A stretch of 64,000 bases of DNA from assembly GCA_027576995.1 (NCBI GenBank), contig JANBQC010000082.1, positions 1 through 64,000 of the forward strand. The letters are read 5' to 3'. The notes beneath the pieces are model-generated. The model was not told the DNA's origin and did not search any database. It saw nothing but the letters and a program-made list of their open reading frames with translations. Numbering within the stretch: position 1 is the first letter of the stretch; every line of letters starts with the position of its first letter. The stretch comes from Dimargaris cristalligena. Taxonomy: Eukaryota > Kickxellomycota > Dimargaritomycetes > Dimargaritales > Dimargaritaceae. Shown here piece after piece: positions 1 to 11,175 of the stretch. Made by a program: the position numbers and the translations under genes.

Positions 1-387
1 AGAGTCTTCCAGGCCCTAACAGCCATCCAGTTGGCCTATTTTACCCTATCTTAGTCTTAGTAGTATTTTTCCCTTAGGGCCTCCCTCTGGAATCACCCCC
101 ACATATATATAACTTGGCCCCATTAGGACTGGTTAGATTCCTTAGCCAATTCTTACCCCTTAGTTTACCCCTAATAAACTTTATAAATACTCATCCCCCT
201 CATATTAACTAGTAAATATACACCACTACATACCCCTTATATATATATTTCTACTAGCCTTTATTAGTTAGTATTATGCCCTTATACTTGACACTAGAGA
301 CCACTTAACTGAGCCTAAGCCCACCTACTATTAGAAATCTATTCTCAGGACTTTTTATAGACTAAGGGTGATTAACCTGGGTGATAC
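1..387 (-). repeat. Interspersed repeat, truncated by window edge (copy 1 of 2)
   Basis: Read on the minus strand, this AT-rich stretch aligns over about 380 bases with 45890-46272 on the plus strand. Shared landmarks in the same order include a GGTTAATCA block, an ACTAACT..ATAAAGGCTAG block, an AACCAGTCC.AAT.GGGCC block, a CCAGAGGGAGG-like block and a final GGAAGACTC. Identity is roughly 70% by eye. No open frame or clear terminal repeat is visible, so class (solo LTR or other) is unresolved. The copy runs off the window start. Confidence 0.75.
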
Positions 388-912
388 TATACTTTGTAAG
401 TTTTTTTTTTGAGACTAACAACAGGACCCTGGCTCCTAGAATAGCTATAGAATAGTAAAGCTGGAAATGTCATCAAGTAGCTTTTCCTTTTTTTTTTTTG
501 ACAATAACTCCATGTAGCATCAACCCATTACTAGACATATCACTAATCACTTATTTAAATGTTTTTAGTAACATTTGCACTTAACCAAACTCCATTTCCA
601 CTTATACCTGCCACAATTGTGACACTCATTCATAACATGGGTACTGGGTATTTTATATTTTGGGACTAAGCCCGAATTATTAGTAACTAAATAATAATAC
701 CTGTACACAAAGGTTTTAACCCAATTACTAGCATACGTAAATGTGCCTATTTCAAGGATTTCATATATAATACTATCCGCCAAGGTCTTATTTAATGGCC
801 GGCATGCGGGGTCTCCTCGATTCAAAAAAGTTGGAATCGGGACCCAATTAGTGGGTATCAGTGAATCCGCTATACTTACCCCCTTACCCCCTCTCCTCAT
901 CATTCAGTGCAA
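388..912. other. Intergenic AT-rich spacer
   Basis: This holds poly-T runs near 400 and 490 and the 3' flank of the Trm2 gene. A minus-strand open frame of 112 codons (565-903) has a Cys-rich end (CHNCG, CKC) but no recognisable family. I do not call it a gene. Confidence 0.5.
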
Positions 913-3126
913 TCAAGGCAAGGCGGCCGGTACAGTGCGAGCGGGGGCGGGAATGTAGTCACGCACCAACTCAATGACGAGTTCGCAGTGCTTGGTGTCC
1001 GGGAACAAATCGACGGGTACGGCTTGAACGGGGCGGAAAGGGTGAGCGGCGAACTTGTTGGTAGTGGGTCGGCACAAATCGACCACATTTTGCAGCGAAG
1101 CGGCGAAATCGCAGGCCACGAAAACCACCCGGTTGATCGAGCGACAGGCCCGCACCGCTTGGATGGCCGAGCGATCCAAACCGGCCCGCGGGGGGTCCAG
1201 AACCGCCACGACCGAGGTCGGTTGGCCGCGCTCCAAAGCCTCTTGGTTCAACCGCTCGAGTTGTTTAGGGAGAGTGTCCTCGACGCGACCCACGAAAAAT
1301 TCGGCGTTCTCCACCTTGTTGACGGCGGCGTTGATCTGGGCGTCCTCAATGGCGGCGGGAATGGTTTCGATCCCCACGACCTTTCGGAAGGCCGAGGCCA
1401 TACTGAGCCCAATGGTACCTGTACCACAGCAAAGATCCAGGAGCACCGCATCCGACGGTGCACTGACTGAGGTGGTATCCTTCGCACCCTCCTGGGGCAA
1501 CGGCTCGGCTTGGCCCATCGCCCAACGCCGGATGATGGTGTAGAGTTTCTCGGCGGCGGGGGTATTGGCCTGGAAAAAGGAACTGGGCGAAATACGGAAC
1601 TGGAGGTTGAGCAGATTCTCGTGGATATGGGGGACACCGTAGATCAGCTGGAACGGGATGGTGGGGTTAAGGTCCACCGATTTGCTATCCGATTGTTGGA
1701 TATACAGTGAATGCACGGTGGGGGTACCCTTACTAAACCGCTCCACCAGGTCGGCATGCACTTTTTCAATAGTTGCCTCGTCCAGACCAGTTGGGTTGTA
1801 TTGGACAATCACCATATTCTGACCGGATTCTAGGGTGCGGGTCACAAAGAGGCGCCAGACTCCCGTCTTATCGATACGACTGTAGACGGGCAGATCGGTG
1901 CGCTCCCGGGTGTAGTCCTGCATCACTTGCACGAGGGCCTTGGCCGTAGAGCTGATGTGGCGGCATTCATCCAAAGGACCCACCTGAACGGTTCCCTGTG
2001 CGAATCCACCCACCATGAACCCAAGCACGGCCTGACCCTCCGCGTCCGAGCCGAAGGAAAACTCGCACTTGTTACGGTACCCTTCCACCAGGGGGGATGG
2101 GACGCAATCGAGTACCGGGCAGGGCAGAAGATCGTTCCAGGGCTCGGGATGCGATTTGTGGATGTCGATGATTTTCTCCAGTGTCGCTTCGTCCCATCGC
2201 TCCGGCTCCTCCCGATATTCGGCTAAACTAGGTAAGCCCAATTCCTTCACTGTGTCGAGCCGCGCCTGCTTGGCTTTGGCTAGCATCTCGGTATGTTTTA
2301 GGCGTTTTTCTAGGGCCAGGTCACGAAGCCACTGGGTTTGGGCGTTGTTTTCTTCTTTGGGCACGGTGATGAAGGTTACTTTCTCGGTGAACTTATTAAG
2401 TGACTTAACGCATTGGTCGCGCTTGTAGGTTAGTTGTTTGATATAGGGCTTGCGACGCAGCGGGATAGTTTTGTCGGCGGCCAATTTGGCTGCATCGATG
2501 GGCTCGCCGCTGGCCTGGTCATCGCGCTGTTTGGCAAACTCCTTCTCGACAAAATCCCGCTTGGTGAGTACGAAGGCCTTGACTTTTCTTTTACCAAATT
2601 CGGTGGTCGTTGTGAGTAAATCAACCACTTGTTGGGCGGCTTCGAGGGTCTATAGAACACGGATCAGTCCGTTCCACATTTAACAATGAGACGAGTTCGG
2701 GAGAATAAGTATTATATATATATATATGGAAACAAGGGCAATAAATCAGTACAATTGGCATACAGTGTCGGTAAGGTAGTTCAAGCTTTGGACCCAAGTT
2801 GTTTGGCTCACCAATTCTAATGGATTGCTTCATTGATCCCTTCACACTTCTCATTGAGTCTAACATACCTCGCATGAAATAGTAGCAGTGGCAATGGAAT
2901 TGGGGTTATGGACGTTAAGCACCGGGATATTATTGTTCTTCAGTAGCGCCTCGAGAGTTTGGGCGGTAGCCTTCTTGGGCAATTGCCTCACAAGCACCTT
3001 GAAGGGCTGCTCGGCGGTAACGGCGGGTTCAGTCGGGGAGGTGGGTTCGGCCGCGGGGCTGTCCATTTTGGCAGACTTGATCACCGGAGTAGCCTCGATG
3101 GTATCTTGCTCGACTTCGCGTTTCAT
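913..3126 (-). CDS. TRM2: tRNA (uracil-5-)-methyltransferase, Trm2/TRMT2A family
   Basis: Exons are complement(913..2649, 2869..3126); the intron 2650-2868 has a GTATGT donor and CTATAG acceptor, phase 0. The spliced protein has 664 residues. It makes m5U (T54) in the tRNA T-loop using S-adenosylmethionine. An RRM-like fold spans the exon junction (about residues 40-115), as in TRMT2A. The methyltransferase half shows the FRISPSSFFQAN motif (about 437), SAM motif LDLCCGTGTIG (about 490), LDPPRAGLD (about 570), catalytic Cys about 599 in VACDF, and the DLFPDTKHCE end with the general-base Glu. The usual SCNP around the nucleophile reads ACDF, which is unusual. An in-frame ATG at 3255 would add 43 residues rich in Arg/Ser and lacking acids, resembling a mitochondrial presequence. 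I chose 3126 as the main start because conservation begins after it. Confidence 0.94.
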
Positions 3127-4940
3127 GGTGGCAAATCGGACGACGCGGGAATAAGCTGCGGGTTGGATCCGGAAAGAACGGGGAAAGGAAAAGGTCGAAG
3201 AGGAGCGAATGCTACGGAAGGTGGAATGAACAATGCAATGGAACATGAACAACACGGTCAGTTAGCAAGGTTGGGTGGGGTAGCCTAAAGAAGAGCGCTC
3301 AAAAACTGAGGGGGAGAGAGAGAGAGAGAGAGGAGTAGTCGCACAATACTTGAAACATGGCAGCGAAAAGCGTAGAAGGGGGTAAAAGGGTCTTTACCTA
3401 CACTAATCAAAATGGGCTGTGTTGTCCGCCGTGTAACACGGCCTTTTTTTATTTTTGCTCTCTCAGGGAAAGTGTGAGTGCCATTATTGGACGAACAAGC
3501 GAGGTTTAGCTAGTCGGTCGGTTTTGCTCTTGGTTGGCACTCGACCGCATCAATCCTAATTTAAGCAGTGTGGAAGTCGCCCTTCAGGGACAGTCACGGG
3601 GTTTCCGAATTCACCGTTGGTGCTTCATCATTGAAGTAAGTAGTAGTAGTAGTAGTAGTAGTATCTCACTGGAAAATGGGCAGGTACTTTATAAAAGCCC
3701 CTGTAAAAGAACATAAAATAGACCATAACCCTACTACTCGTTTCAATACAGGATAGTGGTTAATTCATCAGTCGAAGGCCAGCATCCTCGCGGATTTAAG
3801 CGCGACCTCTACCCTAGTCCGAGGAATTCTGGAACGGCTGGAGAGGGAAGTCGAAAGACTAAGCCGAGCTGTCCGGCGGAAAAAAGGGGAACAGCATTAT
3901 TATTATTCCATAATTTGATCATTACAGATCATGGCCACACCTGATGCCAGCGTAGGTATATCTCCGTGAATGGCCTGGCGAATATAGAGCCGTTAAAAGA
4001 TGATACATTCTTGCTACTTCTTTGCCATGCCAACTGATTCGCTTGGCCCAAGGACTGGGTTCATTCAGTTACTTCGCATTAGCAAGGGAGAGATGGTAAA
4101 AAATATACACATTTATTGGTGCTGGTAAATATCGGACATTTACACGTATGAGCGGAACATGGGAAATGTGCGCACGGAATATCAGTGAAAGCCTGGGGCA
4201 TATAACTACCACGAAAAAACTAATGTCATGACACACACATTCAGATTAATCTACAATAATCAGGTTGGCGTTTAAGGAGTTATGTAGGGACGGCTTCATA
4301 AAAAAACGGGCGTAAACATATCTATAGATCGAATAACAATGATTCATCACATTTAATGGCAGGTTTGGCTAGGCGATAAATTAAACTAAGGATATTTAAA
4401 ATGGTAAACGGTACTAGCTTTGAAAGACAAGGTACCTCTTTATGAACATAGAAAACTAATAGAGTGTTCCTATATATAAATATGTATAAAAATAGCCAGG
4501 TTATGTACATGGGTCAGCGCCGCTACGGCAGGGTAAAAAGTGTTTGTAAAATTCTAGATTATTTTGAGTCGAGCAGAACGCATACCATAGGGAAAGGGGT
4601 TAGTGATCTGATTTAAGATAATCGGTAGTTAGGCAAGTGCACCCAAACGGTCACTGATGGGTACAGTGTGCCTTACCGGGCCATACCTAAAGTAATCATT
4701 AGAGCCATAAACGGGCGACTTACTCTGACATGGAATTGGATTCGATGCGATGAAGACTGCCGATATTTTGAATGGCGATTCGTCGGGCCACGGCACTGTA
4801 TTAAGGCAAGTAGCCATACAAACGAAAACCAATAAATATATAGCAAACTGGTGAGCGAAATGACATTCATGTACACACCGAGCAATTTGGTGCGTTACCC
4901 GACGGTGAAACTTTAGGCCCGGATAACCCTCTAAATTAGT
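3127..4940. other. Intergenic spacer with two microsatellites
   Basis: This is the upstream region of TRM2, including the possible presequence codons up to 3255. A (GA)n tract lies at about 3314-3333 and an (AGT)n tract at about 3638-3662. The rest is AT-rich with only short open frames. I see no gene. Confidence 0.6.
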
Positions 4941-5019
4941 CTAATATGACCCCTCCTCCGTCTTTCTTGCCCGATTAGCACATATCCAATCCGCTGCCCT
5001 AGCTGAATGAGTAGTTAAC

Positions 5020-8000
5020 TTACGAATGCCGATAGCCGTCCCGCATGATACGCCCGACCTGTTCGATACTAATGAGTGCCCACCGCAACCAGCGTCCGAG
5101 TACATCATGGGGGATGATCATCCCTTCGGTCAAAAAACAGAACTGGCGTTCCAAATCACGCACACACCGCTGCATCTGGGGGTTCGTTTGGTCGGGATTA
5201 ACAATCACGGCGGTCATGCGCACCAGTTGGCCGTTGGTACGCGGGATGGGGTTCACAATGAGGTAGAACATCATGGGTAGCCAGGGCATAAAGGGAGCCG
5301 CCGCAAAGGAACCGGAACCCCGGCTATTGGATTGGCGGGTGTGGCGGTGGTGCGAGGGGTGGGCGATCCCCTGCAGCATGGCCGAATCCCACGGGAAAAG
5401 GCCCGGCTCGCTGGACGTGGGGGTAGTCACCGGGTTGGCACTACCTGAACCAGCCGAGGCCCAGTAGCTTTTCATTTCCAGATAATAGCCGTGGTGCTGA
5501 TTGAGCAAGCGGGTAACCAAGTCCCGGGGGGAGTGCACCAGCGGTTCATCGACCCACAGTATGGATACCACATCCCGGCGCACCGCCTGGTCGAACAGAG
5601 CGTAAAAGTTGGACGCACTTTCCAGGGAGCTCGCACCCGATTCTTCCAAGGGGCTGGCGGCCGGTTGGCCCGACGGGGCTGAGGGTGGTGGTGGTGGTGG
5701 TGGGGGCGGTTGAGGGAGTGGACAGTGTGGCCCCACCACCGATTCACTGGCCTCCAGGGAACACCACACGGTGAGTTGGGGAATATAATACATAATTTCG
5801 GTCTGCGTATCGCTATACACCATGGCCTGCTGTAGGTTCGACGATGCCAGCGTCCCCTTGAACCCCCGGTAGGTGGGCAATTCCACGCACCAACCCAAAG
5901 TTTCCCAGAACCGCACGAACTCGGGACTCACGGGCGAGCGCGGGGAGATACTGTCGAGCCACGCCAGATCCTCGGTCCGGGTGTACAGTACCGACGCACT
6001 GACCAAGACCCGTTCGGTGATGGTATCCAGCGCTTCAATGTCGCTGAGGAGGGATTGCGTCAGGCGGAGCGGGGTTAGGGAGGGTTCCGGTTGGAAACTC
6101 AGGTAGCCCATTTCCGACAGCGCAATACGGACAAAGTCGGGGTCAATTTGCCGGTGGCTCGGTTTAATTTCCGGGACTTGGTAAATGTGGGTGGCGTAGT
6201 GCTGCGGATCCGGCGGATTGGCCTCGAGAATAGTCCGGATCGAGGCTAGTAAGTCCTGCTGGGTCGAGGTCACCCCGACCCGCAGGGGCGCCGAAGGTCG
6301 CATGGCGGTGCATCGGCGGATGCCTAATAGGGCTGCTACAGGTTCTTTGGTTTGATCAAAAGAGTAGTCCATTGAGGTGTAGGAGGAGGCCCTGGGAGTC
6401 GCACGCGTAGACATCCCGGCGGGAGGCTTACCCGGCGAAGCCCCATCCGACACGGTGGAGGGTGAAGGGGGATTGGATTCGTCCGTTTCCCCTGAACCTT
6501 CTTCCGGTCGCAGGGGAATGTCCCCGGCATTAATCAGCCGCCAGGATAATTTTCCGGACGGGAAGCGGACAGCGATGATCACCGAGGGACCAAACGACTT
6601 ACGGGGGTGATTGATACCCTTGATGGCTTGGTTGGGCCGTTCCTCGGGATTAAAAATGTTCTGCATGATACAGATGACATTGTGGTCAATATAGAAGAAT
6701 TGCACGTGCGGTTGGTTCATGGCGTGGGGGTTATCCTGGGGGACGGGGTCCACCGGATTGGCGTCCGTCTCCATCAGTGGGGTGGTTTCCGGGGACCCGG
6801 TTGGTGACAACAATTCCGGGTCCACCGACCCGGGGGAAGGTGGCTCGGACCGGTGATCGGTGCTGGCCATGACCACCGGAATACCGCTAGGGAGTAGGGA
6901 AGGCCGTGGGGCCGGCGGGGGCGGGGCTCCCCCAATGGCCGATGAGTGGTCCAGCACTTTGGGGGTCCACAGGCTACTACTGCCGTCCCCGAACGTAGCG
7001 GCCAAATTCTCGCGAATCAGACCCACATCATCCCACTCCAGTTCAATGACATTGGGTTCGATTTCAATGACCGACCGGGTGATGTGATTGACCAGTTTGG
7101 TCAGGGTGTCGGCAGCGATAATGCGCAGGTAATCCAAGGGCTGCAGCCGGACGCTCTGCACTTCCGTGAGTGGCGAACCGGCCTCCCCCTTTTTAGACCC
7201 TAGGCCCGGGCCCGGATCCGGGCTTGGGACCATGGGGTTAGGGATGGATATAGGCCTGTGGTCCTGCCGCTCCGCCCGGAAGGACGGCACGAAGCCCATC
7301 GCAGGTGAATCCGGTGCTAAATAGCTTTGTCCGCTTTCGTTTGGGTCGCCCGCCAACGTAAAGGGGGTGTTCGGTCGGGGCGTGGTACTATGGGTAGGTC
7401 GCCACCGGTTGATTTTCTGCAAAAGGTTGCAAACCCGGTCTATACAACGGGCTTTTGGAATTATCCAATTACTGGTAAGGGACCAGGCCTGGATGGCTTC
7501 TACCGTCCGAACCACCAATTGGAGACTGTTCCAGCTAATTTCGGAGGCGTCCGTCATACGCTCCAGGATATCACACAGGGACAGGAGGGTGGAGGATACC
7601 CAGTCGCCGCTAGTGTCAGTGAAGGGGATGAGGTCGGCTAATTTGACCAGGAAGTTCAAGGAATTTAAAAGAACCTCGGGTGGGACATGGGCTTCCAAGA
7701 TCTACCAGGATGGGTGATTTTTGGAAAGAATTTGGTACAGTTACAATATACAGAAGAATGGTTTGAATGAAAACAGGGTAAATGGTTAAAAAATGGCGGA
7801 AAATAGTAAGATTTGCCGGCAATACTAAGGGTAGCTCAGCCCCAGATACCTAATAAATTCCTCCCATATCGGAACTGATACGAGCGATGCCAATCCGCCC
7901 GGTCGCCCCATGGTCGAGTCACTTACCGACATTCGAACGAGGTTACTGGCCACCTCTAAAATTTCGGGATACTGTTTCAAATCCACCAGGATAAACAACA

Positions 8001-11000
8001 GCAGGAACCGGAGCATGTACTCATAGTTGTGGGCCGTTGATTCATACACAATGGTGGTCATCATAATTTCACCGATTTTCAATTTGAGGGCCGAGAAGGT
8101 GGTGCCCCGATTTTCAAGGGGACTGGCGTACACTTCGCGAACCCAGCGGACGGTCAATTCACACTGCTCTTCACGGGAGAGCTGGCCCAGGGACCTACCC
8201 CCCGCCAGGGCACAATTGATGAATTGGGCCGCCGAGTCTCTCCCGCCCGAGGGTCCGGGCTGCGCACCTCTGTGGTGGACATTTGTCGTTTTAAAATGGT
8301 CGTAGGACGGGCGAGTAAAGCTGGAACCCGGGTCCGCCGGGCATTGGGTCGTACCTCCACTACGCGCGCTTCCGGGAAGAAACAGCCGGCCCAGACCGTT
8401 GGGTAATAAATTGCCGGGGCATCCGGCGGCCGGACCGGCGGATCCGGATTTCGGAGAGGGTGGCTCGGGTTCAGTAGTCGGACACAGGGGCAAGGAACCC
8501 AGATAATCGGGCATGGAGAGGAGGTCACCCACCATCCGGAAAGCGGCCAAACGTAACTCGGATTCCGCCACGTGGACCTGCAGCTTGAAATCGGGGGCCA
8601 AATGGGGCAGCACCCGCTTCACGGCGGCCAGGAACTCGGGGATTAGCATCCGGATCCCTTCCAAATCGGAGAGAAACAGCGTTTGTCCGTGGAGTATAAT
8701 GGCCTGGAGACATTCGTCCGCCCCCAAGCCGTCCCGGATCAATCGGTAGAAGGCCAGGAGATCCCGTTCCGCCGGTCGCCCTTTATCCACCTGCGGGGTT
8801 GTGAAGATTTTGAGCAGAGTTTCGTAAGCCTTGGCCCGGGCCCCGGCGTACATGCTGGCGGAAGCGGACGGGGAATGGTGGGGCGGTATCAGACCCGCTC
8901 GGGCCGCCGCGAATAGCCAGGGGCTCACCATGTCCATGATAACCGCCATGGGTGGGGGATAGTAAAGCTCGTGGGATTCGCTGCCGGGCGATAGGGCTGG
9001 CCTCGGTAAGTTACCCACGGAGAGGATCAGAGTGACCATCCGGCCCACCCCGACCATCAATTGATTTAAACTGGTCGGGGGGAGTCGCTCCGGCTGCCGG
9101 ACGTGATACAGCACCTTGAGCCAGGCATAGTGGGTGAATTCCGACGGTAAATCGAGTTTCACTTGGTAGCCCTTAAAGGCAATGTTCACTCGACTGGATC
9201 CGATATAGGGACAGTCGGAATACATGATACGCAGCATGCGGTTGGTTAGTCCCAGGGATACGGCGTTCCATTCTAATATGATGCCTAGATGGTGCGACCA
9301 GCGCTGGAAGGCATTTTCGATGATATCCCAGGACTCTTCGTCCATAATTTCTGAGCGGAGCCATAATTCATACAAGTTCTGATGGGTCGATGATGGTGTG
9401 GATAATCGTTGGCGGGATAGAGGTGAAGGGATAACGGAAACAGGATAAGGGGTGAGTATTCGTAAATAACTAGCCCAATACCGATGTGGAATGAGCTAAA
9501 AATACCATGGTCGGTGAGGAAGGAGGGGCGATAGACGTCGCTTTGGAGAGATTCAAGGCCTGGGTTAGCATTCGCAGGAAAGTCCTAATAGGTTTCCTTT
9601 TAAAGAGAGACTTACCCGTATTAGCGACTCGCACAGTTCCTCGCCGACCCGCGACAGACGAACCGAGTCAATCTTCTTGGAAACTCGTTCATTGGGGGCC
9701 ATGTCGGGACTATGCTCGGAGTTCCCATTTTTACCGAACATATGGGTGGACTCGGCTTGATTCGGAGGATAGCGACTTAAAAGATAGTCCGAAACGCCCA
9801 GTAGGATCCGTATTAGCGTGGTCCAGGTTTCCTTGGACCAACCCGACGCCACCGTCCGCCCGGCAGTACTGAAGATCTGTAATATATGCTTGCATAGCTC
9901 AATATAGTCGGTATATTGGTTGGATTCGCGAATACGGCCGGGGACAAGGGTGATATTAGATGCTCGGAGCGGACTCCGTCGTTTTGAGGTATGTGCACTC
10001 GAAAATGAAGGCGCTAGCGCCGGGGGTAGCTTGGCGGAATAGCTGGATTGGTCGGAGGGAGGTGGGTTGGGGCCCACCCCGGGTGGATCAAATATTAGGG
10101 ACATGTGTAGAAATATTTTCTGGGTAGAGGAAGGCAAGGGGGCAGTGGTAATGCCAAATATAAGTGAATGACAAGCACAATTAGCCTCGATAGTAGGTCC
10201 GATGGCGATAAAGTGCCTGAGAAGCCTCTCATTTTTAACACCTAACCAAGTACGGGATTTAAACGAGGTAGTAGGTTGGGGCAGGTAGGTAAATAGGGGG
10301 CGCTTACTTGAAATAAGAGCTGCTCAGCACCCGCCTGTGACTGGGACCGAAAAGCCAGGGGCCGTTGATTTGGCTCTAATAACCACTGGCGATACAGATT
10401 CACAACAGCTTCGGTAAGAGCGAGGTCTTCCAGGGGTAGCTGGAAGGCCTGGCCCAGAATCTCCATCACCCACCAAACATGGTTCACTGTCGGTAGGAGC
10501 GACCGGCTGGCGGTGGGGTTGGTGAGAACCGGCAGGATTTCGGATACGAGGGCGCGTCGGGTATGTAACGGAAAAAAGGCCAGCAAATCTTGATCTATTC
10601 CAGGGAGTGATGGGTAGATACACAGCAATTCATGCGAGACCCACAAAGTCACCCCCGTGGTAAGTTGGCATCATTAAGATATATTTGATCAGATAAGGTT
10701 TGTGATTTGGGAATTGAGATACTAGGTCAACTGGTAATGCATTCTGGAGTTGCGTATGGCCCAAAAATCGGGCGACCGGAAGGGGCAGTACATTCTGACC
10801 AGTTGGTTTGCCTGAGAACCCCGGTACTCGCACGCTTGGCTACCAGTTCCAACTGAACGAACAAGCGAGCGAAGGACCCGAAAATGGACCTACATGTAGG
10901 TTTGGCATTCACCATGGCCAGCCCAATGAAATGCATTCCCGCCATTTCTCTAGAATGGCCCATACCTGCACTACCCGGTGCTGCATACGGTGCCATGCAC

Positions 11001-11175
11001 TGGCATCCCGTGCGGACGGCACCGGAGTTGTAGACCAAAGTGTGTTCCGAAATCGTCCCAAAAGGTACTAACCCACTATCGGTTCCCCTTATACTTCCTG
11101 GGGATAGTTGCCGAGGCCATACGTACCTTCAGGAACGGCGAGAATGCCCGAGTGCCGGATCCATTCGAGAAACAT
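5020..11175 (-). CDS. RALGAPB: Ral GTPase-activating protein beta-subunit homologue
   Basis: Rebuilt as complement(5020..7701, 7927..9378, 9616..10119, 10308..10594, 11127..11175). All junctions have GT-AG ends and the phases agree; the product is 1657 residues. Exon 1 is only 49 nt (MFLEWIRHSG...) and resembles the MYSEW-like start of animal RalGAP-beta. Matching blocks follow in order: the N-terminal helical region, the GSWLFDAA-like SPWLFAAARAG, the LSDLEGIRMLIPEFLAAVKRVLP block, the FPSGKLSWRL block, then a RapGAP-like C-terminal domain (about 1359-1657) with GWCVELPTYRGFKG, TEIMYYIP, VVSILWV and EGMIIPHDVLGR. In animals the beta subunit is required with a catalytic alpha subunit to inactivate Ral. 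Low-complexity and poly-Pro stretches are inserted. A GTAAGT overlaps the stop, so a tiny last exon (4941-4965, stop TAG) is possible. The alternative family is tuberin-like. Confidence 0.85.

Noticed and set aside
565..903. 112-codon minus frame with a CHNCG-like end
   Set aside because: It could be a zinc-knuckle remnant, but only one Cys pair pattern is visible, the base composition is spacer-like, and no family is recognised.
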